A DNA stretch of 64,000 nt, from positions 744,001 through 808,000 of the forward strand of contig NZ_CP059600.1 in the NCBI RefSeq assembly GCF_022369475.1, given 5' to 3'. The first letter of the stretch is position 1; the number at the start of each line of letters is the position of its first letter. The notes under the pieces were generated by a model. That model was not told the DNA's origin. It saw only the letters and a program-made list of their open reading frames with translations, and ran no database searches. A program made the position numbers and the translations under genes. Positions 1 to 8,595 of this stretch are shown one piece after another. This DNA is from Campylobacter sp. RM12651. Lineage in GTDB: Bacteria; Campylobacterota; Campylobacteria; Campylobacterales; Campylobacteraceae.

Positions 1-193
1 TTTAAGAGGGACTTTATCTATGGCTCACGCTGGTCGTGATACTGGTGGCTCTCAATTTTTTGTTTGTCATTCAGCACAACCACACTTAGATGGAGTTCAT
101 ACGATTTTTGGTCAAGTTAATAACGAAGATGGCTTAAAGATTCTTGATAGTATCCGCCAAGGCGATATTATTGAAAGTATTGAAATAAAATAA
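1..193 (+). CDS. Peptidyl-prolyl cis-trans isomerase, cyclophilin type (3' end only)
   Basis: The last 63 codons of a cyclophilin enter from the left edge (in frame from base 2) and stop at TAA 191-193. The visible part carries the family's MAHAG...GGSQFFV block and the [12 protein letters not shown] block, which line the proline-binding pocket of PpiA/PpiB enzymes. The product would catalyse prolyl isomerisation during folding. Whether it is cytoplasmic or exported cannot be told because the N-terminus is missing. A hairpin at 217-246 follows closely and probably ends the transcript. Confidence 0.93.
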   Translation, partial: LRGTLSMAHAGRDTGGSQFFVCHSAQPHLDGVHTIFGQVNNEDGLKILDSIRQGDIIESIEIK

Positions 194-216
194 TTTAAAA
201 TATCTAAGATATGATT

Positions 217-246
217 CAAATTCTTTAATTTAGGTTAAAGAATTTG
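217..246 (+). terminator. Hairpin after the cyclophilin gene
   Basis: A perfect 12-bp stem (217-228 with 235-246) with a six-base loop lies 24 bases after the stop codon. Its right arm plus the following bases (237-256) repeat the first 20 nt of the palindromes at 28608 and 32583. No strong T-run follows, so it may be a weak or processed 3' end. Confidence 0.55.
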
Positions 247-402
247 AAAATTAATTAAATTGATGATTATATTGCTTTTTACGAGGATATAAAAGTTTTT
301 TGCAGATATTTTTTAAATATCTTTTTATTATATTTTTTTTACTTGTTCTAATACTATTAAATATCATATCAAGCTCTATTCTTTCCTTTTCGGTAATCAC
401 TT

Positions 403-648
403 TTAGTCCTTTAATTGTTTTCTTATACGAGACATTAAAAATAATAACTCATCATCATCTAATTCACAAAGCATTGTAAATACAGCTTTTACTGCTTGTG
501 GTTTAGAATTACCTAAACGCCAGTCTTGATAAGTTCGCATAGGTAATCCTAAACGCTGCGACATTGCTTGCAAAGAAATTTTCTTACCATTTTCTTTACT
601 CTCTATCGCATTATGTAATAAATTAAATATATCGTTCGTCTCAATCAT
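403..648 (-). CDS. Small helix-turn-helix protein
   Basis: An 81-residue protein with an XRE/Cro-like helix-turn-helix: residues about 25-46 (ISLQAMSQRLGLPMRTYQDW) have the Q-x3-A/M-x3-L-G spacing of such domains. It therefore probably binds DNA, and nothing else is fused to it. It stands alone, divergent from the heat-shock operon. A short dyad lies just upstream of its start (674-697) and could be its own operator. Proteins of this size occur in plasmid, phage and toxin-antitoxin settings, but no toxin partner is adjacent. The regulatory target is unknown. Confidence 0.7.
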   Translation of the reverse strand: MIETNDIFNLLHNAIESKENGKKISLQAMSQRLGLPMRTYQDWRLGNSKPQAVKAVFTMLCELDDDELLFLMSRIRKQLKD

Positions 649-673
649 TTTTAAATTATACGATTTTAAAAAT

Positions 674-697
674 TAAACTTCGCTAAAACGGAGTTTA
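674..697 (-). promoter_or_regulatory. Dyad upstream of the small HTH gene
   Basis: Nine-base arms TAAACTTCG and CGGAGTTTA around a six-base loop form an almost perfect inverted repeat (one G-T pair) 26-49 bases before the start of the minus-strand HTH gene. It is one of few GC-containing spots in this AT-rich gap. Autoregulatory binding is a guess; it could also be an RNA hairpin in the leader. Confidence 0.3.
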
Positions 698-810
698 TAT
701 TTGTAAAAAAATATAAAAAATACAAAATATCCTTAAATCAATACATTAAAAAATAAAATATATACGAAATAATGTATAAAATATATGGTTAAATAATTTT
801 ACTAAATTAA

Positions 811-857
811 GTTGAGTGTATTAGACTAAATAGTTACTTGATAGTTAACAACTCAAG
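811..857 (+). promoter_or_regulatory. HspR (HAIR-type) operator upstream of hrcA
   Basis: At 837-857 the sequence reads CTTGATA-N7-ACTCAAG. The HAIR element bound by HspR repressors is CTTGAGT-N7-ACTCAAG, so the right half is perfect and the left half matches 5 of 7. A weaker candidate with the same spacing lies at 811-831 (GTTGAGT-N7-ACTAAAT). HspR is known to control hrcA-grpE-dnaK in Campylobacter and Helicobacter. The stronger site covers the -35 box and much of the spacer of the promoter at 838-866, which fits repression by blocking RNA polymerase. Confidence 0.72.
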
Positions 858-866
858 TGATATAAT
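838..866 (+). promoter_or_regulatory. Sigma-70 promoter of the heat-shock operon
   Basis: TTGATA (838-843), a spacer of 17 bases and TATAAT (861-866) make a near-consensus vegetative promoter. Transcription would begin near base 873, leaving a leader of about 20 bases before hrcA. A weak ribosome site AAGG lies at 882-885. Confidence 0.75.
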
Positions 867-890
867 TCGTTTATCAATTTTAAGGTATGA

Positions 891-1682
891 GTGATAATGA
901 GTAAAAAAACTGATTTTATACTAGAGCAAATGATTAAAGCTTATTTAAGCGAGCAAAATCCAATTGGCTCTATGTTATTGCAAGATAGTTTGAATGTTCC
1001 TGCAAGTACTATAAGAGTTTATTTTAAACAACTTGATAGTGATGGTTATATTTCAAAACTTCACGCAAGCGGTGGAAGAATTCCTACTCAAAAAGCTATG
1101 AAATATTATTGGAAGCAATTTTTTAATTATGAATTAAATTCTAAATTAGAATTAAACTCAACTTTAAATTTATTAAGAGTTGCTAACGAGAATGATTTGT
1201 TTTTCCTTATTGTTGATAACAAAAAAATATTTTTAAATGATATTTTAAACATTGAAAATAGATTTATTATTTTAGATTTTATAGAAAATAGGGTTTTGAT
1301 TGATTTTAACGATGAATTAAATATACTTTTTAATCAGTTAAAAGGATACGAGATAAATGATATTAAGACTATTTTATATAGATTAAATTTAATAAATACT
1401 TTAAGTGATATTGAAAATTCTTTTAAAAATAAAATTAAATTTATATGTGGAGAAAAAATTTTTGCAAATATTGTAAAACTTTCTTCATTTAGTTCTATTA
1501 TGAATTTAAAGTTACTTGATTATTTTACTAATAACTTGATTTATGATGAGCTATTTTTACCTGATTTTATGGGAGTTAAATTAGATTGTAATTATATGCA
1601 AAATAAAAGCTCTTTAATAATTGCAGGTAGTATTTTTACAGACTATGAAAATGTTTTAAATCAATTAAGGGAGGCGATATGA
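891..1682 (+). CDS. hrcA: Heat-inducible transcription repressor HrcA
   Basis: A 263-residue HrcA homologue, first gene of hrcA-grpE-dnaK. The N-terminal winged helix (about 1-75) contains the family stretch PIGS...LNVPASTIRVYFKQLDSDGYI...HASGGRIPT. The rest is a diverged, short regulatory domain, below the roughly 340 residues of Gram-positive HrcA but normal for Campylobacter. HrcA acts with HspR on heat-shock genes. The reading frame can start at GTG 891 or ATG 897. The ATG is nicely spaced from AAGG 882-885, so the true protein may be two residues shorter. I found no CIRCE element upstream; HspR sites are there instead. Confidence 0.93.
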   Translation: MIMSKKTDFILEQMIKAYLSEQNPIGSMLLQDSLNVPASTIRVYFKQLDSDGYISKLHASGGRIPTQKAMKYYWKQFFNYELNSKLELNSTLNLLRVANENDLFFLIVDNKKIFLNDILNIENRFIILDFIENRVLIDFNDELNILFNQLKGYEINDIKTILYRLNLINTLSDIENSFKNKIKFICGEKIFANIVKLSSFSSIMNLKLLDYFTNNLIYDELFLPDFMGVKLDCNYMQNKSSLIIAGSIFTDYENVLNQLREAI

Positions 1683-2242
1683 GCGAAAAAGCCACGCAAG
1701 AAGAAAATGTAGTAAATAACGAAGAAGTTTGCGAATGCAATGAAAATTGTGAATGCGAACAAAATGAGTTAAGTAATGAAGAAATTGCTTTAAGAGCAGA
1801 GCTTGATAAGGCAAATGAAGAATTTGCAAAATTAAAAGACGCTTATCTTAGAGCTAATGCAGATTTTGAAAATTATAAAAAACGCTTAGAAAAAGATAAG
1901 CAAAGTGCTGTGCTTTATGCACAAGAAGGCTTATTAAAGGATTTAATCCCTGTTTTAGACGCATTAGAAAATGCTAGTAATTTTGAAGCAGATGATGAGT
2001 TTTCAAAACAACTTAAACAAGGTATTGACAATACTTTAAGTTTATTTAAAAATATCCTAGCAAAACATGGAATTAAAGAAATCGTAGCTAATGAAGGTGA
2101 TGAATTTGACCCTAGTTATCACGAAGCTATGATGCATGTTGAAGCAGAGCTTGAGCCAAATTGTGTTGCAGCTATGTTTCAAAAGGGTTATATGATAAAT
2201 GACAGAATAATTAGAGCTTGTAAAGTAAGCGTATCAAAATAA
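1679..2242 (+). CDS. grpE: Nucleotide exchange factor GrpE
   Basis: A 187-residue GrpE that releases ADP from DnaK. The long helix lies at about 40-100 and the beta-domain motifs at 130-187 (GDEFDPSYHEAMMHV, KGYMINDRIIRACKVSVSK). The start overlaps the hrcA stop by four bases (ATGA), implying translational coupling. The disordered N-terminus is unusual: cysteines at 18, 20, 24 and 26 form CEC-x3-CEC in an acidic stretch, a composition I do not associate with GrpE and one that could bind metal or form disulfides. The dnaK gene follows after 12 bases. Confidence 0.97.
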   Translation: MSEKATQEENVVNNEEVCECNENCECEQNELSNEEIALRAELDKANEEFAKLKDAYLRANADFENYKKRLEKDKQSAVLYAQEGLLKDLIPVLDALENASNFEADDEFSKQLKQGIDNTLSLFKNILAKHGIKEIVANEGDEFDPSYHEAMMHVEAELEPNCVAAMFQKGYMINDRIIRACKVSVSK

Positions 2243-2254
2243 AAGGAGAAAACT

Positions 2255-4120
2255 ATGGGAAAAGCAATAGGTATAGATTTAGGAACAACAAATTCATGTG
2301 TAGCAATTTATGAGCGTGGAGAAAAAAAAGTAATTCCAAATAAAGAAGGAAAAAACACAACCCCTTCAATTGTAGCATTTACAGATAAAGGCGAAGTTTT
2401 AGTAGGTGATAGTGCAAAACGCCAAGCAGTAGCAAACCCAGAAAAAACAATTTATTCAATTAAAAGAATTATGGGTCTTATGATGAATGAAGACAATGCT
2501 AAAGAAGCGGCAAAACATTTACCTTATAAAATAGTAGATAGAAATGGTGCTTGTGCGATAGAAATTGCAGGTAAAACTTACACTCCACAAGAAATTTCTT
2601 CAAAAGTTTTAATGAAACTTAAAGAAGATGCTGAAAGCTATTTAGGAACATCTGTAACTGATGCAGTAATTACCGTTCCAGCATATTTTAACGATGCACA
2701 AAGAAAAGCTACTAAAGAAGCAGGTCAAATCGCAGGATTAAATGTATTAAGAATTATAAATGAACCAACTGCAGCAGCTCTAGCTTATGGTCTTGATAAA
2801 GTAAGTGCTGAAAAAATTGCAGTATATGACCTAGGTGGTGGGACATTTGACGTTACAATCTTAGAAACTGGTGATGGTGTTGTAGAAGTTTTAGCAACTG
2901 GTGGTAATGCGTTTTTAGGTGGAGATGATTTTGATAATAAATTAATTGATTTCTTAGCAACTGAGTTTAAAAATGAGCAAGGAATTGATTTAAGAAATGA
3001 CAAAATGGCGTTACAAAGATTGAAAGAAGCAGCAGAAAACGCTAAAAAAGAGCTTTCAAGCACAAATCAAACTGAAGTGAATTTACCATTCATTACAGCT
3101 GATGCAACAGGTCCAAAACACCTTGTAAAAACAATCACAAAAGCTCAATTTGAAGGAATGATTGACTCACTTGTAGCTGAAACTATCACAAAAATCAATG
3201 AAGTTATAAGTGAAGCAGGAATTAGCAAAAACGAGATTAAAGAAGTAGTAATGGTTGGAGGTTCAACTCGTGTGCCTTTAGTTCAAGAAGAAGTTAAAAA
3301 AGTATTTGGAAAAGAACTAAATAAAAGCGTAAATCCTGATGAAGTTGTTGCAATGGGTGCTGCTACTCAAGCAGGAATTATTCAAGGTGATGTAAAAGAT
3401 GTGCTTTTACTTGATGTTACTCCACTTAGTCTTGGAATTGAAACTTTAGGCGGAGTTATGAGTAAAATCATAGAAAAAGGTGCAACAATTCCTACTAAAA
3501 AAAGCCAAACATTCTCAACTGCAGAAGATAATCAAAGTGCAGTTACTATTAATGTTTTACAAGGTGAGCGTGAGTTTAGCCGTGATAATAAATCTCTTGG
3601 TAATTTTAATCTTGAAGGTATCCCAGCAGCTCCAAGAGGTGTGCCGCAAATTGAAGTTACATTTGATATTGACGCAAATGGTATTTTAACGGTAAGTGCA
3701 TTAGATAAAGCAAGTGGTAAAGCTCAAAATATCACAATCACAGGCTCAAGTGGATTAAGTGATGAAGAGATTAAAAATATGATAAACGAAGCTGAGAAAA
3801 ACAAAGAAGCTGACAAATTAAGAAGAGAAGTAGTAGATGCGAAAAATCAAGCTCAAAGCCTAGTTCATCAAGTTCAAAAAAGCCTAAATGATTTAGGAGA
3901 TAAAGTTGAACCTGCAATTAAACAAGAGATTGAAGGTGCAATAAATGAGCTAAATGATGTAGTAAATAATGAAAACGCAACAAAAGCTCAAATAGATGAG
4001 AAAATGAAAAAACTAAGCGACGCAAGTCATAAATTAGCTGAAAATCTTTATAAAAAAGATGATAGCAAAGACGCTAAAAAAAGCGAAAAAGATGATGCAG
4101 TAGATGCAGAAGTAGAATAA
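2255..4120 (+). CDS. dnaK: Chaperone protein DnaK (Hsp70)
   Basis: A full-length 621-residue Hsp70. The ATPase domain opens with [12 protein letters not shown] and contains [14 protein letters not shown], the [15 protein letters not shown] block and [12 protein letters not shown]. The linker [19 protein letters not shown] leads to the substrate-binding domain, and the charged tail ends DAVDAEVE. It works with GrpE and DnaJ in folding and heat recovery in the cytoplasm. AAGGAG lies just before the start. It is the last gene of the operon, and a hairpin follows at 4163-4187. Confidence 0.99.
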   Translation: MGKAIGIDLGTTNSCVAIYERGEKKVIPNKEGKNTTPSIVAFTDKGEVLVGDSAKRQAVANPEKTIYSIKRIMGLMMNEDNAKEAAKHLPYKIVDRNGACAIEIAGKTYTPQEISSKVLMKLKEDAESYLGTSVTDAVITVPAYFNDAQRKATKEAGQIAGLNVLRIINEPTAAALAYGLDKVSAEKIAVYDLGGGTFDVTILETGDGVVEVLATGGNAFLGGDDFDNKLIDFLATEFKNEQGIDLRNDKMALQRLKEAAENAKKELSSTNQTEVNLPFITADATGPKHLVKTITKAQFEGMIDSLVAETITKINEVISEAGISKNEIKEVVMVGGSTRVPLVQEEVKKVFGKELNKSVNPDEVVAMGAATQAGIIQGDVKDVLLLDVTPLSLGIETLGGVMSKIIEKGATIPTKKSQTFSTAEDNQSAVTINVLQGEREFSRDNKSLGNFNLEGIPAAPRGVPQIEVTFDIDANGILTVSALDKASGKAQNITITGSSGLSDEEIKNMINEAEKNKEADKLRREVVDAKNQAQSLVHQVQKSLNDLGDKVEPAIKQEIEGAINELNDVVNNENATKAQIDEKMKKLSDASHKLAENLYKKDDSKDAKKSEKDDAVDAEVE

Positions 4121-4162
4121 TAATTTATAAAAACTAGTCTTACAAGGATTTATCCTTAATTT

Positions 4163-4187
4163 TAGGAATTTCAATTTGAAATTCCTA
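4163..4187 (+). terminator. Hairpin after dnaK
   Basis: A 25-base near-perfect palindrome with 12-base arms (TAGGAATTTCAA and its complement) lies 42 bases beyond the dnaK stop, in a run of A/T. It is the likely 3' end of the heat-shock transcript. Confidence 0.6.
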
Positions 4188-4614
4188 ATTTATCTTAATT
4201 CAAAATATCTTTTAATATTTATTTTTATTGATGGCAAAATTTAGTAAATATTATATTTTTACACAAAAATAGATTGCAAGCTCTGAATTAATTTTGTAAA
4301 TTACAATTAAGTATGAAAAGTATATAAAATAAGAGTTCTTATATTTTATAAAATAATTTTTAAGAATTTAAATAAGTCATATAGTTTTTAAATAAGCATA
4401 TATAAAAATTAAGTATTTTTAAAAACATTTGATAGCGATTTTAAACCCAAAATATAATTTATTTTTTATTACTGCAATATTTAAAGCATATATCAATTAT
4501 TATAAAGTAAATTATTAAAATCATTTGAATTGTTTTTTTGATATAGTTTTTATACTAGTATTTAAGCTTTAATGGTTTTTAGCTCCTCTTATAATTTAGT
4601 GCAAAAGCTAAGGA
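4188..4614. other. AT-rich gap without a recognisable gene
   Basis: About 430 bases between the dnaK terminator and the slt terminator. The sequence is extremely AT-rich, with no open frame of useful length, no repeat shared with other parts of the window and no tRNA-like structure that I can see. A small RNA cannot be excluded by eye. Confidence 0.5.
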
Positions 4615-4640
4615 TAATATAGGTAAAAATACCTATATTA
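4615..4640 (-). terminator. Hairpin overlapping the slt stop codon
   Basis: Eleven-base arms (4615-4625 and 4630-4640, core ATATAGGTA/TACCTATAT) surround an AAAA loop. The stop codon of the lytic transglycosylase gene (4638-4640) is inside the stem. It is probably the transcript end for the minus-strand operon, although no clear T-run follows. Confidence 0.5.
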
Positions 4641-6251
4641 TTGATTTTTATCTATTTGTTTTATTAAATCACTCATTTTTACATTTTGACCTAATATTTT
4701 TAGGTAGATATAATAGTTTGCTAAAACTTTTTTACCATACAATCTACTTTCTAAATAAGGCACAAGCTCCATTGATAAGAATGGTTCGTATGATTTTAAT
4801 TTAGAATTTGGATTAAACATATAATCTTTTTTTAGCATTCTTTGAGTAAATCCTAAGCCCCCGTTATAAGCATAAGCTATAAATATAGGATGCTTAACTC
4901 CTTTTTTAAGAGTATTTAAATGAGCGTGTGCGAATTTATAAGCTATTTTTGGGTCAAACATTTGAGTAACATCAAAATCATTATCATTAAAATCAACTTT
5001 AGCAGTATGTCTTGCTACAAAAGGCATAAATTGCATCATACCTAAAGCATAAGAAGTGCTTACAGAAGCTGGTAAAAATCTGCTTTCTTGTTTAGCAATA
5101 GCTAAAATTAGTGCTTTTTGCTCTACGCTATAATTGGCTAATTCTTCAGGAAATGGTATTGGATAAATATTATCTTTAAAATTACTTAATTTATCGCTAA
5201 TTACTAGATATTGTCCTTGAGTATTTTTGGTATTAAAATATTCTTGCATTTCGCTAAGCTTTTGAGTATCAGCGTTTTTAATGTCATTCATAAATCTAGC
5301 TTGAACTAAAGCATTATTTATAGGATAATCTATGCTTTTTGTAGGATTTGGTGTGATGATGGTCGGTAATGGTGTATTTGTTAGCTCTTTTGCTAAAATA
5401 CTATAAATATTTAAATCATCACTATTTGCCAAAGTATCTAAATGTCTAGTTTTATTACTAGCTAAATAAGCAAAAAATAAAGCATTATCCTTTGGTCTTT
5501 TATATTTATAAGTTTTATTAGCTCTTAAAAAGTATTTTTCTGCTAAGGCATTTTTATTAAACATAAGTGCATTTAAACCTAATGCAAATGCTAAATCTTC
5601 TTTAGCGTCTTCTTTATCAAGACTTGCTAATTTTTCTTTTATTTTTGGATATTTATCATCTACTATAGCTGAGTTTAAAAATTTATAAGCATTAGGGTGT
5701 TCCATCATACTAGCACGAGTAAGTGGTCCTGGAGAAAAATCATCTAGCTTATATCCATCATAATAAAGCTTCATTAAGGTTTTTCCATCACCTTTTTTAA
5801 TGCTTTCTGCCACAGGGTTTTTGTTAGCTAATATGCTTAATTGTGAGCTTAGATTTTTATCTTTTTGTTTATAAATATTTGCTAGTTTTATTAGGTTTTC
5901 TTTGCTTAATTTTTTTGCAAAATTTATTTCTTTTAGTCTAAATACCTGACATTTTTCATCTGCGTTCATTATAGAATTGATTGAATAATTATAGCAAGAA
6001 TCAGCAGGTAATGTCTTTGGCTCTTCTTTAATATCTTTGCTTAGTTTTTCATATTCTTTTTTCATAACTCCAGCAAAACGGAAAATATGTGTTTTAAATT
6101 CTTTTAAATCTTCTTTTTTTATCTCATTATTTTTTAATAAATTATATAAAAAAAAGTCCTTAGCAAGTGAGTTCGGCTCATTTTTTAATTCTTCATAAGT
6201 ATATGAAAATAAAGCTTGAGCAATTAATAATATACTAATTAATTTTTTCAT
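4638..6251 (-). CDS. slt: Soluble lytic murein transglycosylase
   Basis: A 537-residue periplasmic enzyme that cleaves glycan strands of peptidoglycan to anhydro-muropeptides. An N-terminal signal peptide (MKKLISILLIAQALFSYT) is followed by a long alpha-helical region. The catalytic SLT domain is C-terminal: Glu389 in AKQESRF is the expected acid/base, followed by the GMMQFMP motif and AYAYNGG. From memory, this and the next two genes match Cj0843c-Cj0845c of C. jejuni in the same order. The start overlaps the yggT-like gene by four bases, so the two are co-translated. Confidence 0.93.
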   Translation of the reverse strand: MKKLISILLIAQALFSYTYEELKNEPNSLAKDFFLYNLLKNNEIKKEDLKEFKTHIFRFAGVMKKEYEKLSKDIKEEPKTLPADSCYNYSINSIMNADEKCQVFRLKEINFAKKLSKENLIKLANIYKQKDKNLSSQLSILANKNPVAESIKKGDGKTLMKLYYDGYKLDDFSPGPLTRASMMEHPNAYKFLNSAIVDDKYPKIKEKLASLDKEDAKEDLAFALGLNALMFNKNALAEKYFLRANKTYKYKRPKDNALFFAYLASNKTRHLDTLANSDDLNIYSILAKELTNTPLPTIITPNPTKSIDYPINNALVQARFMNDIKNADTQKLSEMQEYFNTKNTQGQYLVISDKLSNFKDNIYPIPFPEELANYSVEQKALILAIAKQESRFLPASVSTSYALGMMQFMPFVARHTAKVDFNDNDFDVTQMFDPKIAYKFAHAHLNTLKKGVKHPIFIAYAYNGGLGFTQRMLKKDYMFNPNSKLKSYEPFLSMELVPYLESRLYGKKVLANYYIYLKILGQNVKMSDLIKQIDKNQ

Positions 6252-6562
6252 AATAATCCTTTTACGATTTTTACTAATTCAAATAATCCGATTTGTAATA
6301 AATGTATTCCTACGAAAACAGCAATAGGAGCAAGACTTACCATGCCTATATTTAAAAATCTAGGCGGTATTATCATATATACTAAATCAAAGGCAGGTCT
6401 TACTAATTTATATACAATATTGTATATTTTATATCCGATAGGGCTTGTAAAAGCTTGTGGAAAAAACGAAAACAAACAATAGGCAATAACTAAATAAGAA
6501 TAAATATTTAGTCCTCTTATTATTAATACAAGTAGTAAAACTACAATATCAGCAAAGCTCAT
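6248..6562 (-). CDS. YggT family integral membrane protein
   Basis: A 104-residue protein with hydrophobic segments at about 6-32 and 70-100 flanking a re-entrant-looking YKLVRPAFDLVYMIIPP stretch typical of the YggT/YlmG family. Family members are linked to osmotic stress tolerance and to membrane assembly or division in other bacteria; the precise job is unknown. It lies between gltX (14-base overlap) and slt (4-base overlap), an arrangement conserved in C. jejuni. Confidence 0.85.
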   Translation of the reverse strand: MSFADIVVLLLVLIIRGLNIYSYLVIAYCLFSFFPQAFTSPIGYKIYNIVYKLVRPAFDLVYMIIPPRFLNIGMVSLAPIAVFVGIHLLQIGLFELVKIVKGLL

Positions 6563-7886
6563 CTTTTACCTTTAAAAACTCACTCATACAAGGTTGCATA
6601 ATCTCATAAATTTGTGCTAATTCAGGGCCGTGAGCTGAACCGCTAAGCAATAATCTTAAGCTCATAAATAATTGTTTGCCTTTTAAATTAGCGTTGTGAT
6701 TTAGTTTAAATTCTTCGTATTTGCTAGGTATGTTTGATTTTTCTAATTCAGCTTTTAATAATTTCGCACTCTCACTAAAATCTAAATTGTTAGCAAAAAC
6801 TACATTAAATGGTAGAAAATATCCACTAAGTTTAGCTCTAATTTCATTTAAAGTGCTTGCTTCTTCTAAGTGAAGTTTTGCTAATTTTGCTAATACTTTT
6901 ACATTACTAAACTTAGCTAAAAACTCATCTTTAAACAATAATCTAGCTAGAATTTCATCATCTAAAATCTTAATATGCTCTCTATTTATAAATCTTAATT
7001 TTGCCATACTAAATCTAGCCGGAGATTTAGAAATATTGCTTATTTCAAACCAAGAAATTGCATCATTCATCGTAAAAATTTCATTAGGAATTTTATTGCC
7101 TAAAGCTAGTAAATAATTAGCTATCGCATCAGGCAAAAAGCCTTCATTTAAAAGCCATTTTACGCTTGAATGCTCTTGTCTTTTACTCATTTTTTGACCG
7201 CTTTCTTCGTCTAAAATGATAGGTAAATGTGCATATTGCATACTCTCATTAAAGCCTAAAGACGCCTTTATATGTTCTTGTTTTGGAGTATTGCTTACAT
7301 GGTCTTCTCCACGGATAATAAAGCTAACTCCTTCGCACATATCATCCATAGAGCATGCAAAATTATATGTAGGTGTCCCATCAGCTCTTAAAATCACAAA
7401 ACTATCAACATCATTTGGCTCAAATGATAAAACGCCTTTTATTTCATCTTTAAAAGTAATTGTGTTTTTAGGCTTTTTAAGTCTTATTACGAATGGTTTA
7501 TTTAAATCTTGTTTTAAATTCTCGCAAGTTCCATCGTATCTATAAGCTCTTTTTTCGTTTTTTGCTAATTCTTTTTTTTCTTCTAATTCAGCTTCGGTGC
7601 AATAGCATTTAAAAGCAGAACCATTTTCTAATAATTTTGCTGCTAATTTTTGATGAGTTGCTAGATGAGTGCTTTGCACATAGTATTCGTCCCAATTAAT
7701 CCCAAATAAATTTAAAATACTCTTAATCTCTTCTTCTTTGCCTTGAATATTTCTAGCTGTGTCTGTGTCTTCTATCCTTAAAATAAACTTTTTATTATAT
7801 TTTTTCGCACATACATAATTAATAACGGCAGTTCTTAAATTCCCTATATGCATATCGCCTGTAGGTGATGGGGCAAATCTAAACAT
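6549..7886 (-). CDS. gltX: Glutamate-tRNA ligase
   Basis: A class I aminoacyl-tRNA synthetase of about 445 residues. It has the HIGH-type motif in PSPTGDMHIGNLR, the GEDHVSNTPKQ block and a KMSKR signature loop. Campylobacter carries two GltX paralogues, one of which charges tRNA-Gln for later amidation; the sequence alone does not tell me which this is, but the neighbours match gltX1 (Cj0845c). The frame is open to 7913, yet the ATG at 7886 gives the family N-terminus MFRFAPSPTG and has AAGGA eight bases upstream, so I chose it. Confidence 0.96.
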   Translation of the reverse strand: MFRFAPSPTGDMHIGNLRTAVINYVCAKKYNKKFILRIEDTDTARNIQGKEEEIKSILNLFGINWDEYYVQSTHLATHQKLAAKLLENGSAFKCYCTEAELEEKKELAKNEKRAYRYDGTCENLKQDLNKPFVIRLKKPKNTITFKDEIKGVLSFEPNDVDSFVILRADGTPTYNFACSMDDMCEGVSFIIRGEDHVSNTPKQEHIKASLGFNESMQYAHLPIILDEESGQKMSKRQEHSSVKWLLNEGFLPDAIANYLLALGNKIPNEIFTMNDAISWFEISNISKSPARFSMAKLRFINREHIKILDDEILARLLFKDEFLAKFSNVKVLAKLAKLHLEEASTLNEIRAKLSGYFLPFNVVFANNLDFSESAKLLKAELEKSNIPSKYEEFKLNHNANLKGKQLFMSLRLLLSGSAHGPELAQIYEIMQPCMSEFLKVKDELC

Positions 7887-7945
7887 TTGTAATTCCTTGA
7901 TATGATTTTTCATAATTCTATTTTAAGAAAGTAAAAAGAGTGCCA

Positions 7946-8593
7946 ATGAAAGAAGTATTAAAAAAAATTTCTTTTTTTAAAGATTTTAGCGAAAATGAGC
8001 TTGAAGAATTAGCAAAAATTTGTATTCTTAAAAGCTACGAAAAAGGCGAAATGCTATTTATGGAAGGTGAAAGTAGTAAGTATTTGCACTTATTAATTAA
8101 AGGAAATATTAAGGTTTATAAAACCAACCAAAAAGGAGCTGAAATTTTTATGCATAAATTAACTCCGATTTCTTTTGTAGCCGAATTAGCTAATTTTGAA
8201 AATATTCCTTTTCCTGCGAGTGCTAGTTTTTTAAATAGTGGGGAAGTGATTAAGATTGATTTTGAAGAGCTTAAAAATAAGTTTTTAACTAAGGTTGATT
8301 TTGTTCTAGCTTTATTAAGTGGAATTTCAAAAAAGTTAATTTATTTATCAGAATTCGTTCATAATGAAATGATTTTAAGTGCTGAAGCAAAGTTAGCTAA
8401 ATTAGTTTGCGAGCAAAGCGAAGTATTTAAGAGCATAAAGCATATCCAATTAGCTTCATTTATAAATCTAGCTCCAGAGACTTTTTCTAGAATTTTAGCT
8501 AAGTTTAAAAATGATGGAATTATTAGTTTTGATGATGATAAAAACTTAATAATTCATGATGAAAAATATTTAAAATCACTTTACGAGAATTAA
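7946..8593 (+). CDS. Crp/Fnr family transcriptional regulator
   Basis: About 215 residues with an N-terminal cyclic-nucleotide-binding-type beta roll (about 5-115, including YEKGEMLFMEGES and the G-x-V/I-K-V-Y pattern). A C-terminal winged helix follows (about 150-205; IQLASFINLAPETFSRILAKFKNDGII). There is no FNR-type cysteine cluster, so it probably does not hold a 4Fe-4S centre and may sense NO through haem or another small ligand like Dnr/NssR relatives. GTG 7940 is also possible, but ATG 7946 is preferred. It sits between gltX and the phosphoesterase, where C. jejuni as I remember it has no regulator. A plausible target is the dyad at 12033-12046. Confidence 0.85.
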   Translation: MKEVLKKISFFKDFSENELEELAKICILKSYEKGEMLFMEGESSKYLHLLIKGNIKVYKTNQKGAEIFMHKLTPISFVAELANFENIPFPASASFLNSGEVIKIDFEELKNKFLTKVDFVLALLSGISKKLIYLSEFVHNEMILSAEAKLAKLVCEQSEVFKSIKHIQLASFINLAPETFSRILAKFKNDGIISFDDDKNLIIHDEKYLKSLYEN

Positions 8594-8595
8594 TT

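Noticed and set aside
780-890. A CIRCE element expected upstream of hrcA
   Set aside because: I looked for TTAGCACTC-N9-GAGTGCTAA and found nothing close; the dyads present fit HspR (HAIR) instead.
2785-3063. Open frame of 92 codons antisense to dnaK
   Set aside because: It lies wholly within dnaK, has the Ser/Asn/Pro bias of an antisense shadow and no ribosome site.
3480-3689. Open frame of 69 codons in the +1 frame of dnaK
   Set aside because: It is fully inside dnaK, Gln/Leu-biased low-complexity translation with no start signal.
4188-4614. Possible decayed gene or small RNA in the dnaK-slt gap
   Set aside because: All frames are short and no similarity to other genes in the window could be seen; a small RNA would need expression data.
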